Source: a bacterium
GTDB taxonomy: Bacteria > Calescibacteriota > Calescibacteriia > Calescibacteriales > Calescibacteriaceae
Direction of reading: 5' to 3'
Assembly (NCBI GenBank): GCA_030550715.1
Contig: JAUQOU010000009.1
Location: forward strand, 1 to 55,865
Length of the DNA stretch: 55,865 nt
The notes beneath the pieces were generated by a model. The model searched no databases. It worked only from the letters and a program-made list of their open reading frames with translations, and was not told where the DNA came from. A program made the position numbers and the translations under genes. This document shows, in pieces, positions 42,713 to 51,834 of this stretch. Each line of letters opens with the position of its first letter. Position 1 is the stretch's first letter.

Positions 42713-43545
42713 AGGAATTTCATATCATAAGTGTTGGTGTCTCTATATTAACAAACGCTCAAAGAGCAAAAATTATTAACCCAAATATAAAAATCTCCGA
42801 TAATGATGAATGGCAAAGAATTTTGGAAAATCCGAATGAAATTCAGAAAATTGTGGACTTTATTAAAAGTAATCCAAAAAAAAATTCAGCTGAATTAAAT
42901 ACATTTTTAAGAGTCGTTCAGGATAAAGAACCAAAAAACATAGAGGTCTATCTTTTTGGAACAAATACTTATTCAAATGAATTATGTAGGGTTGCTCTTG
43001 AAAAATTCCTCAAAGAAAATGGCTATACCATATATATCCCAAAAGAATTCAGTGGGTATTTTTGGGAAGCTCAAAATTATGATGAAAAATTTGCTATTGA
43101 TGAATTTAAAAAAGGCATATCTTCACTGCTTGATAAACTAATATATTTGGCTAATAGAAAGAAAAAAGAGGGTTATAAGGTCTATTTTAATTCAACAGGT
43201 GGATTTAAGGCGCATGTCATCGCCAGTGCATTAGCCGGATTTCTCACAAACTCAGAAGTTTATTATATGAATGAAGAATTTAATGATGTTGTATTTTTAC
43301 CTAATCTATTTTATCTCCCAAAAGGGAGAGAAATTGAGCTCTTGAATATACTCAAAAATAAAGAACCAATATCAGAACAAGAATTTAAAAACCTTTACAA
43401 CAAATATAACGATGAGTTCCAACGACTTAGCCTTTACGGACTTATTGAAATTGAAGAAGATATACACGAAAAACCATATAGGATTAGAATTACAAATAAA
43501 GGGCATTTTATATTAAAAACAATTGAAAGCTATGGCAGATTATAA
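42709..43545 (+). CDS. APE2256-family CARF protein with winged helix (Crn1-like)
   Basis: 278 residues. Start GVSILTNAQR, NSAELNTFLRV (59-69) and the CARF ligand loop NSTGGFKAHV (161-170) followed by VYYMNEEFNDVVFLPNL are the signature of the APE2256/PF09651 family. Members of this group bind cyclic oligoadenylate, and the Sulfolobus relatives cleave it as ring nucleases. The C-terminal ~65 residues look like a winged helix (EQEFKNLYNKY...LYGLIEIEED...YRIRITNKGHFIL). Encoded inside the Cmr operon just before cas10, it most likely senses or destroys the second messenger. Ring-nuclease activity is inferred from family membership only. Confidence 0.82.
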   Translation: MKEFHIISVGVSILTNAQRAKIINPNIKISDNDEWQRILENPNEIQKIVDFIKSNPKKNSAELNTFLRVVQDKEPKNIEVYLFGTNTYSNELCRVALEKFLKENGYTIYIPKEFSGYFWEAQNYDEKFAIDEFKKGISSLLDKLIYLANRKKKEGYKVYFNSTGGFKAHVIASALAGFLTNSEVYYMNEEFNDVVFLPNLFYLPKGREIELLNILKNKEPISEQEFKNLYNKYNDEFQRLSLYGLIEIEEDIHEKPYRIRITNKGHFILKTIESYGRL

Positions 43546-46222
43546 ATTAAAATTAAAAGCGCTTTTACACGATCCGGTGGATAAAATGCTCAATTTAAAA
43601 AATCATGAAGAAATAGCAGAAAAGATATTTCATTTTCTATTTACAGAAACTCCTCATATTAGCGAAGCTAAATTAGCGGATTCAATCGCATCGGCTTTGA
43701 GTAGAATTATAGTTGCTCCAAAATTAGAGAAGAAAGAGAACGAAGATGTGCAGAAAAATTTTCAAGAACAAAGCTCGGTCAATCTTGAAGAAGCATATTT
43801 TATAGATATTTTCTCAGAAAAAATTCATGATATTGAAGTCCCCCAAAATCACAAAGATGTGGAAGATTTATTTAAAAAACTTGAAAGTTTAAGTTTTACA
43901 AACCAAGATGAAAAAGCAAAAATAATTTTTCTTTTTTTATGGCGGTTTTTACCTGATATTTTCCCGTGGATAAATAAGCATCCTGCTGATTCAAGAGCTC
44001 CAAATCATTCTATATATGACCATCTCGTTCAAGCTTCTGCTGTTGTCTCATCAATTGAAAATAATAAAATTCCGGCATTTTTGTTATTTACAATCTCTCC
44101 TGTCCAAGAATTCATCTCAAAAGCAAGAAAGACATCTGATCTATGGGCAGGTAGTTATATGCTCTCATATTTGATTTATAAATGTATTGAAGTTGTAATG
44201 GAAAAATTAGGTCCAGATAATGTTATCTTCCCAAACCTTTTAGGACAGCCACTTGTTGATAGATGGCTCTATGAAAAATTTAAGAATACATCAATTGCTA
44301 ATTTAAATGATCATAATTTCCAAAAGTGGCTTCAAGAGTGGCAAAAATTTGAAAGCAAACGTAATGAGCAATTAGAGGGAAAATTAACAATCGCAAACTT
44401 CCCAAACAGATTTTTAGCAATTATTCCTTATGATAATAGCTTAGCGAAAGAAGTTGAAAATAAATTTAAAAATAATCTGGAAGAATTAGCAGGAAAAGTT
44501 TCTGAAAAACTGATAGAAACTTTAAAAAATTCAGGCAATTCTTATTCTGAGCAGGATTTACAGAATATCAATCAAAATTTCAAAGATCAAATTAAAAGCC
44601 ATCTTTTAAACTATTTCCAGTGCTATTGGGTAGTTTTGCCATGGGTAAGCAAAATAGATATAAATTACGATGTTGATGAAATAAAAATAAATTATCCTCC
44701 AAATGATGCTCTTGAAGATTATAAGGAATTAATTTCAGACCAAAACGAACTATACAGAACAGTTCAAACTATTGTAAATCATCCATATTATAAACCTGCA
44801 AATGTGGGAAGTGCTTACTCTTTACTTCTTGAACTTACAGAAAAACTTCTTGGAGCAAGAAAATCAATAAGAAATGTGTTGGGAGAAAATTATTATGAAA
44901 GCCGAGGGGAAAAATGTCACCTTTGTGGAGAGTTTGAAGTTTTAGATTTTGACTGGGAAAAATTAATAAAAGACAATACCGGGCTCCTAAAAAAAGGCGA
45001 AAAACTATGTGGTGTCTGCATGACAAAAAGATTATTCCCTGAAATAATAAAAGATAAACTTGGATTACAAACTGCAATTAAATTCCCATCAACATCCGAA
45101 ATGGCAAGTATTGGAGAAAAGAGAACATTGAAAACAAAAGATAAACAGGATTTTGAAAAAATTTTCAACACTTTCAAGAGCAACTTGAAAAATAATTATC
45201 AGTTCGAATTACCGGAAACTATTTCTGTTCCAGCTCTAAAAAATGACCCACTTTATAAAATAGATGGACAATACCTGATGGAAGAAACATATAGACCAGA
45301 ATATTTTGAAAGAGAATATGGTATAAAATTAAAAGAAGATGATTTTAAAGAAATAATTGAATTCTTAAAAGAAAAAAATATCTCTCCTTCAAAATACTAT
45401 GCCATTTTACAGATGGATGGAGATAATATGGGAAAATGGTTAAAAGGTGAATTCAATCCAAAAATAAAAGATACAATTCATAAAAAAGTTGTAGATGCTT
45501 TGATTTCGTATAGTGAAGAAAAAGATAAGAAAGAACTTGAAGAACTTCTCTGTTATAAACATCCTACTTCTCCATCAATCCATCAGGCATTTAGCAGAAA
45601 ACTTTCACAGTTTGCCCTTGAAAAAGTTAGAAAAATAGTTGAATACCATCACTATGGAAAGCTTATTTATGCAGGTGGAGATGACATTTTGGCATTTTTG
45701 CCTATTGAAGAAGTTTTAGATTGTGCTTATGACTTACAAGAAGAATTTAAGAAAATTTTAAGTCCAAAGGCAAGCATGAGTGCGGGAATTTTGATAGTTC
45801 ATCATAAATATCCATTATATCTCGCCTTAAATGAAGTTAGAAATGCTGAGAAGATGGCAAAATTAACTTTTGGTAAAGATGCTTTCTGCATAAGGATTAT
45901 CTCTCACTCTGGTGAAATTAGAGATAGTGGAGGAAAATGGGCATTGATCAGTTTCTTAAACGACTTGATCTGTAAGTTTAAAAACAAACACATTCCGTCT
46001 GGATTTCCGAATGAATTCGCCGAAGTTTATGAAAAAGAAGGAATTGAAGATACCGAGATTTTAAGAACTGAGCTTAAAAGAATTTATCTGAGAAAGCAGG
46101 TTAAAGATAAAGAATATATAAATGAGATTTTAAAGAATTTTGATAGCTACGAATTTGATTTAAAATACTTTGTTAATCTTCTCTTAATTTCAAGATTTAT
46201 AGCAAGAGAGAGTAAAGTATGA
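43532..46222 (+). CDS. cmr2: Cas10/Cmr2, large subunit and cyclic-oligoadenylate synthase
   Basis: 896 residues from the ATG at 43532, which overlaps the CARF gene by 14 bases. N-terminal HD-like region: KLKALLHDPVDKM and PADSRAPNHSIYDHL. Then FTISPVQEFISKARKTSDLWAGSYMLSYL, a zinc cluster CHLCGEF...CGVCMTKR (about 470-510), a first Palm domain with QMDGDNMGKWLKGEF, and the second Palm with the cyclase motif GGDD at residues 715-718 (YAGGDDILAFLP). The intact GGDD predicts cOA production on target RNA binding, which would drive Csx1. DNase activity of the HD region is uncertain from sequence. Stop overlaps the cmr3 start (ATGA). Confidence 0.95.
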   Translation: MADYKLKLKALLHDPVDKMLNLKNHEEIAEKIFHFLFTETPHISEAKLADSIASALSRIIVAPKLEKKENEDVQKNFQEQSSVNLEEAYFIDIFSEKIHDIEVPQNHKDVEDLFKKLESLSFTNQDEKAKIIFLFLWRFLPDIFPWINKHPADSRAPNHSIYDHLVQASAVVSSIENNKIPAFLLFTISPVQEFISKARKTSDLWAGSYMLSYLIYKCIEVVMEKLGPDNVIFPNLLGQPLVDRWLYEKFKNTSIANLNDHNFQKWLQEWQKFESKRNEQLEGKLTIANFPNRFLAIIPYDNSLAKEVENKFKNNLEELAGKVSEKLIETLKNSGNSYSEQDLQNINQNFKDQIKSHLLNYFQCYWVVLPWVSKIDINYDVDEIKINYPPNDALEDYKELISDQNELYRTVQTIVNHPYYKPANVGSAYSLLLELTEKLLGARKSIRNVLGENYYESRGEKCHLCGEFEVLDFDWEKLIKDNTGLLKKGEKLCGVCMTKRLFPEIIKDKLGLQTAIKFPSTSEMASIGEKRTLKTKDKQDFEKIFNTFKSNLKNNYQFELPETISVPALKNDPLYKIDGQYLMEETYRPEYFEREYGIKLKEDDFKEIIEFLKEKNISPSKYYAILQMDGDNMGKWLKGEFNPKIKDTIHKKVVDALISYSEEKDKKELEELLCYKHPTSPSIHQAFSRKLSQFALEKVRKIVEYHHYGKLIYAGGDDILAFLPIEEVLDCAYDLQEEFKKILSPKASMSAGILIVHHKYPLYLALNEVRNAEKMAKLTFGKDAFCIRIISHSGEIRDSGGKWALISFLNDLICKFKNKHIPSGFPNEFAEVYEKEGIEDTEILRTELKRIYLRKQVKDKEYINEILKNFDSYEFDLKYFVNLLLISRFIARESKV

Positions 46223-47298
46223 TAAAGTTTAAAATTAAACCTTATGATGTTTTATTTTTTGGAAGTGGAAAACCATTTAATGCTGGGGATACCGCAAGTT
46301 CCATATTCCCACCCTTTCCCCACACTTTTGCAAGTGCTATTTGCTCAAAAATTTACTCTGAGTTCAAAATAGATGTGTCAAAAATTTTAAAGGAAGTTTA
46401 TGGTCCATTTCTTTATAATGAAGAAGATAAAAAAATTTACTTTCCAAAACCTGCTGATATTTACACAGGGAGAAAAGGCAAAGACAATAAAATTTATGTT
46501 TTGAAATTACCAAATAAAAATTATAAACTTTTTAATCCAGAAAACACAAACGGACCAGGTGTTATTTTACCAGTTTATGTTGGTGAAGAAGAAGTAGAGC
46601 CGTTTGATGGATTTATAAGTCAAGATGGACTTCAAAAATGGATAGATGGAAAAGAGCCGGAAAGAAACGAAATCGTTAAGTTTAAAGATATTTTTGATTA
46701 TGAAAATAGAATTGGTATAAGGCAGGATATAGATTCTCATACAGTTAAAGCACAAGATGGACTTTATAGAATTGACTTTCTAAGGTTAAAAGAAAAATGG
46801 GGTTTTGTTTTCTGGGTTGAATTTAACTTTAATAATGATGAGCTAAAAAAAGCAGGACTTGACGATGAAAGCAAAATTCTAAACTTCTTTAATAAGGAGC
46901 CAAAATCATTAAAACTCGGAGGAGAGATGAAAAATGCTTCCTATGAGGTTTCAATTAACGATATAAGAGGAACTTTAAAACAACCAAATTTAGAAAATAA
47001 CAAAATCATTAAAATTCTATTTCTTACACCTGCAACTTTTGATAATGTAAATGGTATTTTTCCACAAACAATAAGTGGAATGAAAATTAAATCCATTATT
47101 TCAAATGGATTTGTAAAATTAGCAATAAATTCAAAGAATCTGAATTTGGAAAAGTATATAAAAAATGCTTTAAAACCAGGAAGTGTAATATATGCTGAAA
47201 TTGATAGTTCATCAAATCAAAATTTGTGGTTTTCAACATTTAAAAGGACTAATAATTTCATAGGAACAAACCTAATTATATATTCAAAAGGAGGTTAA
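46219..47298 (+). CDS. cmr3: Cmr3 (Cas5-type RAMP)
   Basis: Binds the 5' handle of crRNA and contacts Cas10. The N-terminal signature IKPYDVLFFGSGKPFNAGDTASSIFPPFPHTFASAICSKIY is diagnostic for Cmr3; RIGIRQDIDSHTVKAQDGLYRIDFLRL in the middle matches the family, and a glycine-rich end (NNFIGTNLIIYSKGG) is present. 359 residues, normal length. Coupled to cmr2 by a four-base overlap; cmr4 follows after four bases. Confidence 0.93.
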   Translation: MIKFKIKPYDVLFFGSGKPFNAGDTASSIFPPFPHTFASAICSKIYSEFKIDVSKILKEVYGPFLYNEEDKKIYFPKPADIYTGRKGKDNKIYVLKLPNKNYKLFNPENTNGPGVILPVYVGEEEVEPFDGFISQDGLQKWIDGKEPERNEIVKFKDIFDYENRIGIRQDIDSHTVKAQDGLYRIDFLRLKEKWGFVFWVEFNFNNDELKKAGLDDESKILNFFNKEPKSLKLGGEMKNASYEVSINDIRGTLKQPNLENNKIIKILFLTPATFDNVNGIFPQTISGMKIKSIISNGFVKLAINSKNLNLEKYIKNALKPGSVIYAEIDSSSNQNLWFSTFKRTNNFIGTNLIIYSKGG

Positions 47299-47302
47299 AG
47301 CT

Positions 47303-48394
47303 ATGTATAAGCAAAGTGGATATATTTCGTTTTATGCACTAACGCCAATTCACATGGGGGCTGGTCAAAGTGTATCTTATGTTGATAATATTGTTCAGAG
47401 AGAGAGACACACTTCTTATCCTACTCTGTGGGCAAGTGGTATAAAGGGCGTTTTGAGAGAACTCGCTTTGAGAAAATGGAACGATAAAAATAAAGTTGAT
47501 ATTATATTCGGTCCCGAAGACGGCTCGCAGGACTTCGCAAGTTGTATAAGTATAACCGACGCTAAAATTTTACTATTTCCAGTTCGCTCTGTTAGAGGAA
47601 CTTTTGCATGGATTACTTGTCCATTAGTTTTGAAAAGATTAATTGAGGATTTAAGAAGTATCGGCAAAAATCTAAGTATAAACATTCCTTCTGTTAATGA
47701 TAAAAATGTCATAGTATGTCAAAATAGTGAATTAAAAATAGATAACAATCAGGTTGCTCTTGAAGAATTCGTTTTTGAAGTAGATAATAATAATGCTGAT
47801 GGTATAGCAGAGTTTATATATGATCGTTTATTCCCTAAAATTGAATTTGATAAAGATTTTTTCAGAAAGCACTTTGCAATTCTTTCTGATGATGTTTTTA
47901 AGGACTTTGTAAATTATGCAGTTGAAATAAGAACAAGAATTAGAATTGACCAAACAACAGGAACAGTTAAAGAAGGTGCTTTATTTAGTGAGGAGTTAAT
48001 TCCTTCTGAAAGTGTTTTTTATAGTTTGATTTTTGTAAGTGATCCTTATTTTGGAGTTAATGGGAAATTGTATCAGAAGCTTATTGAAGAAAGAAGAAAC
48101 TTATCTCAACAGAACCAGGGTCAGTATAATTGGAGTAATGATATTCAACAAATCAAACAAAAGTGGCAGAATTCTCAAAATCAAGAAGAAAAAGAACTCT
48201 TTAATGAAATAAACAAATTGGGTAAAAAAGAACAAATACTTAAAGATGCTTGGGATAGAGGATATTTTTCATTTTCGGAAGTAATTGAAAACATAGAGAA
48301 GTTATTTAAGGTTGATAATAATAATCAAATCCTCCAACTTGGTGGAGATGAAACACTTGGGAAGGGCTTTTTTAAAGTAAAATTTGAAAAATAG
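47303..48394 (+). CDS. cmr4: Cmr4 (Cas7-type backbone RNase)
   Basis: Backbone subunit whose thumb-loop aspartate cuts target RNA every six bases. The start YISFYALTPIHMGAGQSVSYVDN is typical, with the catalytic aspartate at D28 in VDNIVQRERHTSYPTLWASGIKGVLRELA. FPVRSVRGTFAWITCPLVL and the closing GGDETLGKGF glycine loop are also conserved. 363 residues is longer than common Cmr4 (about 290), the excess lying around residues 240-320 with a glutamine/lysine-rich helix. A strong AAGGAGG site precedes the ATG. Confidence 0.94.
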   Translation: MYKQSGYISFYALTPIHMGAGQSVSYVDNIVQRERHTSYPTLWASGIKGVLRELALRKWNDKNKVDIIFGPEDGSQDFASCISITDAKILLFPVRSVRGTFAWITCPLVLKRLIEDLRSIGKNLSINIPSVNDKNVIVCQNSELKIDNNQVALEEFVFEVDNNNADGIAEFIYDRLFPKIEFDKDFFRKHFAILSDDVFKDFVNYAVEIRTRIRIDQTTGTVKEGALFSEELIPSESVFYSLIFVSDPYFGVNGKLYQKLIEERRNLSQQNQGQYNWSNDIQQIKQKWQNSQNQEEKELFNEINKLGKKEQILKDAWDRGYFSFSEVIENIEKLFKVDNNNQILQLGGDETLGKGFFKVKFEK

Positions 48395-48396
48395 CC

Positions 48397-48720
48397 ATGG
48401 CAAATAAAACACTCGAGCAAGAAATAGCAAAATTCGCTTATGAAAAAGTTAAAAATTCAAGTGAAAACGATAAAAGGAACTTCAAAAAACTTCCTGCTCT
48501 CATAATTACAAATGGACTTATTCCAACACTTGCTTATTATAAAGAAGAACGGAATATATACGAAGCAATTTCTGATTGGTTAAAAAATAAGAAACTAATT
48601 GAAGGTGATGCCTTAAACTACTTACTTAATTCTCATTCTGAAACTTTAAGAAGAGCAACTTTGGAGGTCTTGAAACTTTCAGAATATTTAAAAAGATTTT
48701 CTGAAATTGAAGGGGAATGA
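48397..48720 (+). CDS. cmr5: Cmr5 small subunit (copy b)
   Basis: Compact Cmr5/Cas11 of 107 residues: LEQEIAKFAYEKV helix, then KKLPALIITNGLIPTLAYYKEE and SETLRRATLEVLKLSEYLKRF. It aligns along its whole length with the two ends of the long copy at 41969, which shows that the difference is an internal insertion there. The start lies two bases after the cmr4 stop, and its stop overlaps the cmr1b start (ATGA). It sits in the usual position of cmr5 after cmr4. Confidence 0.9.
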   Translation: MANKTLEQEIAKFAYEKVKNSSENDKRNFKKLPALIITNGLIPTLAYYKEERNIYEAISDWLKNKKLIEGDALNYLLNSHSETLRRATLEVLKLSEYLKRFSEIEGE

Positions 48721-49559
48721 TCACGAGATTTAGAATAATAACGCCACTTATTATGTCAGGAGCTTATAAAGATAAGGTGGAAATAAGGGAGCAATCCATA
48801 AAGGGTCTTTTGAGATGGTGGTTCAGATTTTATAAAGGTGGAATTTTATCTCTTGAAGAATTAAGGGAAATTGAAGGGAAAATTTGGGGCTTACAGGAAC
48901 TTGCTTCAAGAATAAAACTTAAAATTAAAAATAAACCATCTAATAATCCTATTGATGCTTATCTTCGTATGAACGATAAAAGCAATCCAAATATAAAAAG
49001 AAAAGCTTTTCCTGAAAATGGAAATTTTGAGGTGGAGTTCAGGTTTTCAAATCCTTTTGATGAGAATATCGTTAAGAAAGAGTTGGAGGAAACAATTTGG
49101 TTTTTAATTAACTTTGGAGGGCTTGGGGCAAGATGGCGAAGGGCTTTTGGGAGTGTTCAATTAGATAATGAAGAAAGGAATTTTGATGATATTTTTCAAG
49201 AGGTAGAGAATAAATTAAGCTCATATTCAAGAGGTTTTAAAAACAGTGATTTTATGAACATATCAAACACAGCAATTTATTTTATAACGAAGAAAGATGG
49301 TTCATTATGGAGTTCTTGGGAAAATTGTATGAACGATTTAAGAGATAATTTTTATAGGAGATTAAAGAAGGAATTGGGTATAAACAAAATTCAGCTTGGA
49401 AGAACATCCCCTTTGATAATTCAAATAAAAAGAGCAAAAGAAGGTTATTACGGAGTGATTTTGATATGGAAAAGATCAGAGAGAGTTTACGAAAAGTTAA
49501 AGCCATCTTCTGAATTTTGGAAAGATAAAAACTTTAAAACTAAGGAGGTTTTAAAATGA
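48717..49559 (+). CDS. cmr1: Cmr1-type RAMP (copy b)
   Basis: 280 residues starting FRIITPLIMSGAYKDKVEIREQSIKGLLRWWFRF, which matches the start of Cmr1. A glycine/arginine loop GGLGARWRRAFGSV near residue 140 and GRTSPLIIQIKRA in the C-terminal half are conserved with copy a, but overall the two are diverged and this one is about 50 residues shorter. Four-base overlaps on both sides fix it in the operon between cmr5b and cmr6. It is likely the Cmr1 of the main complex, with copy a an alternative or accessory cap. Confidence 0.85.
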   Translation: MITRFRIITPLIMSGAYKDKVEIREQSIKGLLRWWFRFYKGGILSLEELREIEGKIWGLQELASRIKLKIKNKPSNNPIDAYLRMNDKSNPNIKRKAFPENGNFEVEFRFSNPFDENIVKKELEETIWFLINFGGLGARWRRAFGSVQLDNEERNFDDIFQEVENKLSSYSRGFKNSDFMNISNTAIYFITKKDGSLWSSWENCMNDLRDNFYRRLKKELGINKIQLGRTSPLIIQIKRAKEGYYGVILIWKRSERVYEKLKPSSEFWKDKNFKTKEVLK

Positions 49560-50452
49560 GAAGTTATAGAGACCTAATGAACCTTTTATATCAGAATAAC
49601 GAAATTAAATTTCAAGTGTGTGAAAATATCTCGCTTGCCATTACAAAACTTATAAAAACGGAAATTATAGAAAATACAAAGCTTAAAAGAGATTTTCTCC
49701 AAGGTTTTACACGATTTACGAATTATAGAATTTTTCCAAATATTAGGATGAATAACTTTTTAAATTCTTTACAAACACAAGGTTATAAAACTGTTTTTTC
49801 TGATTCATTAAAAACCCAGTCCCGTTTAATTATCGGGCTCGGCTCACAGCATGTCCTTGAAACATCAATAACCCTACATCATATTTTTGGAATTCCTTAT
49901 ATTCCAGCAAGTGCTTTAAAGGGCGTTTGTAGAATGGTTGCTTTTTGGAAACTGGCAGAAAATAAAGGAATTCAAAATGATAACAGAGAATTGGAAAAAT
50001 TGCAAGAAAAGTTCTATGGAGAACTCTGTAAAGATGATAAAGAAATTTTAAAATACCAACTTCTTTTTGGGGCTCAGAATTTCAAAGGGCTTTTATTATT
50101 CCTTGATGCTTATCCAAAAATCGGTAATAATCAGAAAATTTTTGATTTAGATATAATGAATGTTCATTACAAAAGTTATTATGAAGGTAAAGAAGCGCCG
50201 GGTGATTGGGAAAATCCAAGACTTATTGTATTTCTTACATTAAAAGAAGGTATTGAATTTGAATTTTATGTTTTATTTGATGAGTTTAGATGGGAAAAAG
50301 TAAAATCTCAGTATTCGGAAATTCTTAAAAATGAACTTGAAGAACTGGTAAATAATAATGAGTTTTTTGAAGAGATTCTCAGATCTGCCCTTCTTGACTT
50401 TGGAATAGGTTCAAAAACGAGGTTAGGATATGGATTGTTTGAAGAAATTTAA
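49556..50452 (+). CDS. cmr6: Cmr6 (Cas7-type RAMP)
   Basis: Subunit near the 3' end of the crRNA in the Cmr complex. Diagnostic: RLIIGLGSQHVLETSITLHHIFGIPYIPASALKGVCR, LFGAQNFKGLLLFLDAYP, MNVHYKSYYEGKEAPGDWENP, and the C-terminal glycine loop GIGSKTRLGYGLFEE. 298 residues, normal. Preceded by AAGGAGG inside the end of cmr1b. Csx1 follows after 17 bases. Confidence 0.94.
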   Translation: MRSYRDLMNLLYQNNEIKFQVCENISLAITKLIKTEIIENTKLKRDFLQGFTRFTNYRIFPNIRMNNFLNSLQTQGYKTVFSDSLKTQSRLIIGLGSQHVLETSITLHHIFGIPYIPASALKGVCRMVAFWKLAENKGIQNDNRELEKLQEKFYGELCKDDKEILKYQLLFGAQNFKGLLLFLDAYPKIGNNQKIFDLDIMNVHYKSYYEGKEAPGDWENPRLIVFLTLKEGIEFEFYVLFDEFRWEKVKSQYSEILKNELEELVNNNEFFEEILRSALLDFGIGSKTRLGYGLFEEI

Positions 50453-50469
50453 AGTAATAAAATTTTTCT

Positions 50470-51834
50470 ATGAACAAATTTTTAATAGCAGTTTGGGGGA
50501 ATCCTGAAAAATGGAATGAGGTAGAATATGTTTATGAAAATGAAAGTAAGAAAGCAAAAAGTACATTACCCTTAATCAAAGATGTTGACAATCCTGATAA
50601 GATTATAATCGTATGTTCCGATACTTTGAGTGATAATTACATACATGCTTTCAAAAACCCAAGCTATAAGGATTTAAAATCAGCATCAGAAAATTCTATC
50701 AGAAACTTTTGCAAAGTTAATTTCGGATTTGAACCGGATAAAGTCATAGTTGGCTATGGCTTTGGTGAATTTGATAATACAAAATTTTCCGGGAACGCCT
50801 CTGATTTTTATTATGGTATATTCAAAGAGCTTGTTTTTGCTTTTATAGAATATCTAAACTTTGAAAATGAAACAATTGAAGTTATTTTTGATATAACTCA
50901 TGGGTTAAACTTCACGCCGGTTCTGACATACAAAGCATTAGTGGAAATTTTGGGGATATTAGCTTATGTTTTTGAAGTTAAGTTCAAAACTTTAAATTCC
51001 GATCCTCTTGTTGGGAGAGGAAAAGTTCAAAAATTGAATATTAACACTATTGAAGAAGCAAAAATAGTTCCGGGTTTGGTGGCATACAAAACTAGCAAGA
51101 GACCTATTGAGCCATTTTCAGGATTGAATGATGTTGATGAGAATGAATTAAAGAACTTGGGAGCAGAAATTGATAATTTACTGAAGCAGAATAATTATGA
51201 AAGAAGCAAAATTTACATCTTCCTTTCTTCTTTTATTTTTGGTATGCCTGTGTATGTTTTGACTTATTTGCCAGATCATAACAATTTAAAAGCCCAAATT
51301 GATTGTCTTCACGGGAAATTTGAGGAACATATTAGTATAAAATGCAATCAAAAGATTGAGGTATGTAGAAAGCTGAAATTCCATATTGGATTTGAAAATC
51401 TGGTGAAAGCTCACCTTGTGAGCTTCATATTGTCTAAAAAGGGATTTGAAGGATCAACCGAAATTCCTCTTCGGGCAATTAAAGATTTAAGAGATAAAAT
51501 TTATGAAAAGTTTCCAATTGAAAGCAATAGAATTGATAAAGAAATTAGCGATATAGAAAAGTACCAGTATGAATTATCAGAAAACTTCAAAACTTATGCA
51601 CAAATCAGAGCTAAAAAAACACATGAATTATCTGAAAACTCTAAAACCTATGAAGAAATCAGAGATAAGAAAATATCGGGTGATATAGAAAAGAGAAATT
51701 TCTTCGCCCACGCTGGGTTTGAATATAATTCAATTGAAATTAGAAAAAATAACGACAAAATAGAAATAAAGATAAATGAAAATTCAAGGGAAACCGTAGA
51801 AGGTTTGCTGAAAGATGCATTAAAAAATGCATAA
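50470..51834 (+). CDS. csx1: Csx1-family CARF-HEPN ribonuclease
   Basis: cOA-activated RNase of type III systems. N-terminal CARF domain: KFLIAVWGNPEKWNEV, then the Csx1-typical EVIFDITHGLNFTPVLTYKAL near residues 138-156. The C-terminal HEPN domain carries the catalytic R-x4-H as R409-N-F-F-A-H414. Between CARF and HEPN a helical linker includes an 18-residue tandem duplication (ELSENFKTYAQIR / ELSENSKTYEEIR), 54 bp each. No ribosome site; a TAAAAT box lies six bases before the ATG, so it may also be expressed on its own. Last gene of the operon. Confidence 0.9.
   Translation: MNKFLIAVWGNPEKWNEVEYVYENESKKAKSTLPLIKDVDNPDKIIIVCSDTLSDNYIHAFKNPSYKDLKSASENSIRNFCKVNFGFEPDKVIVGYGFGEFDNTKFSGNASDFYYGIFKELVFAFIEYLNFENETIEVIFDITHGLNFTPVLTYKALVEILGILAYVFEVKFKTLNSDPLVGRGKVQKLNINTIEEAKIVPGLVAYKTSKRPIEPFSGLNDVDENELKNLGAEIDNLLKQNNYERSKIYIFLSSFIFGMPVYVLTYLPDHNNLKAQIDCLHGKFEEHISIKCNQKIEVCRKLKFHIGFENLVKAHLVSFILSKKGFEGSTEIPLRAIKDLRDKIYEKFPIESNRIDKEISDIEKYQYELSENFKTYAQIRAKKTHELSENSKTYEEIRDKKISGDIEKRNFFAHAGFEYNSIEIRKNNDKIEIKINENSRETVEGLLKDALKNA
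51571..51678 (+). repeat. 54-bp tandem duplication inside csx1
   Basis: Copy 1 at 51571-51624 and copy 2 at 51625-51678 begin GAATTATCAGAAAAC and GAATTATCTGAAAAC and stay similar to the end, adding 18 residues in frame upstream of the HEPN active site. Confidence 0.85.

Noticed and set aside
39019-51834. Classification as a type III-A (Csm) or type I system
   Set aside because: Cmr3, Cmr4 and Cmr6 signatures and the Cmr2-type Cas10 are clear; no Csm2-5 or Cas3/Cas8 gene is present.
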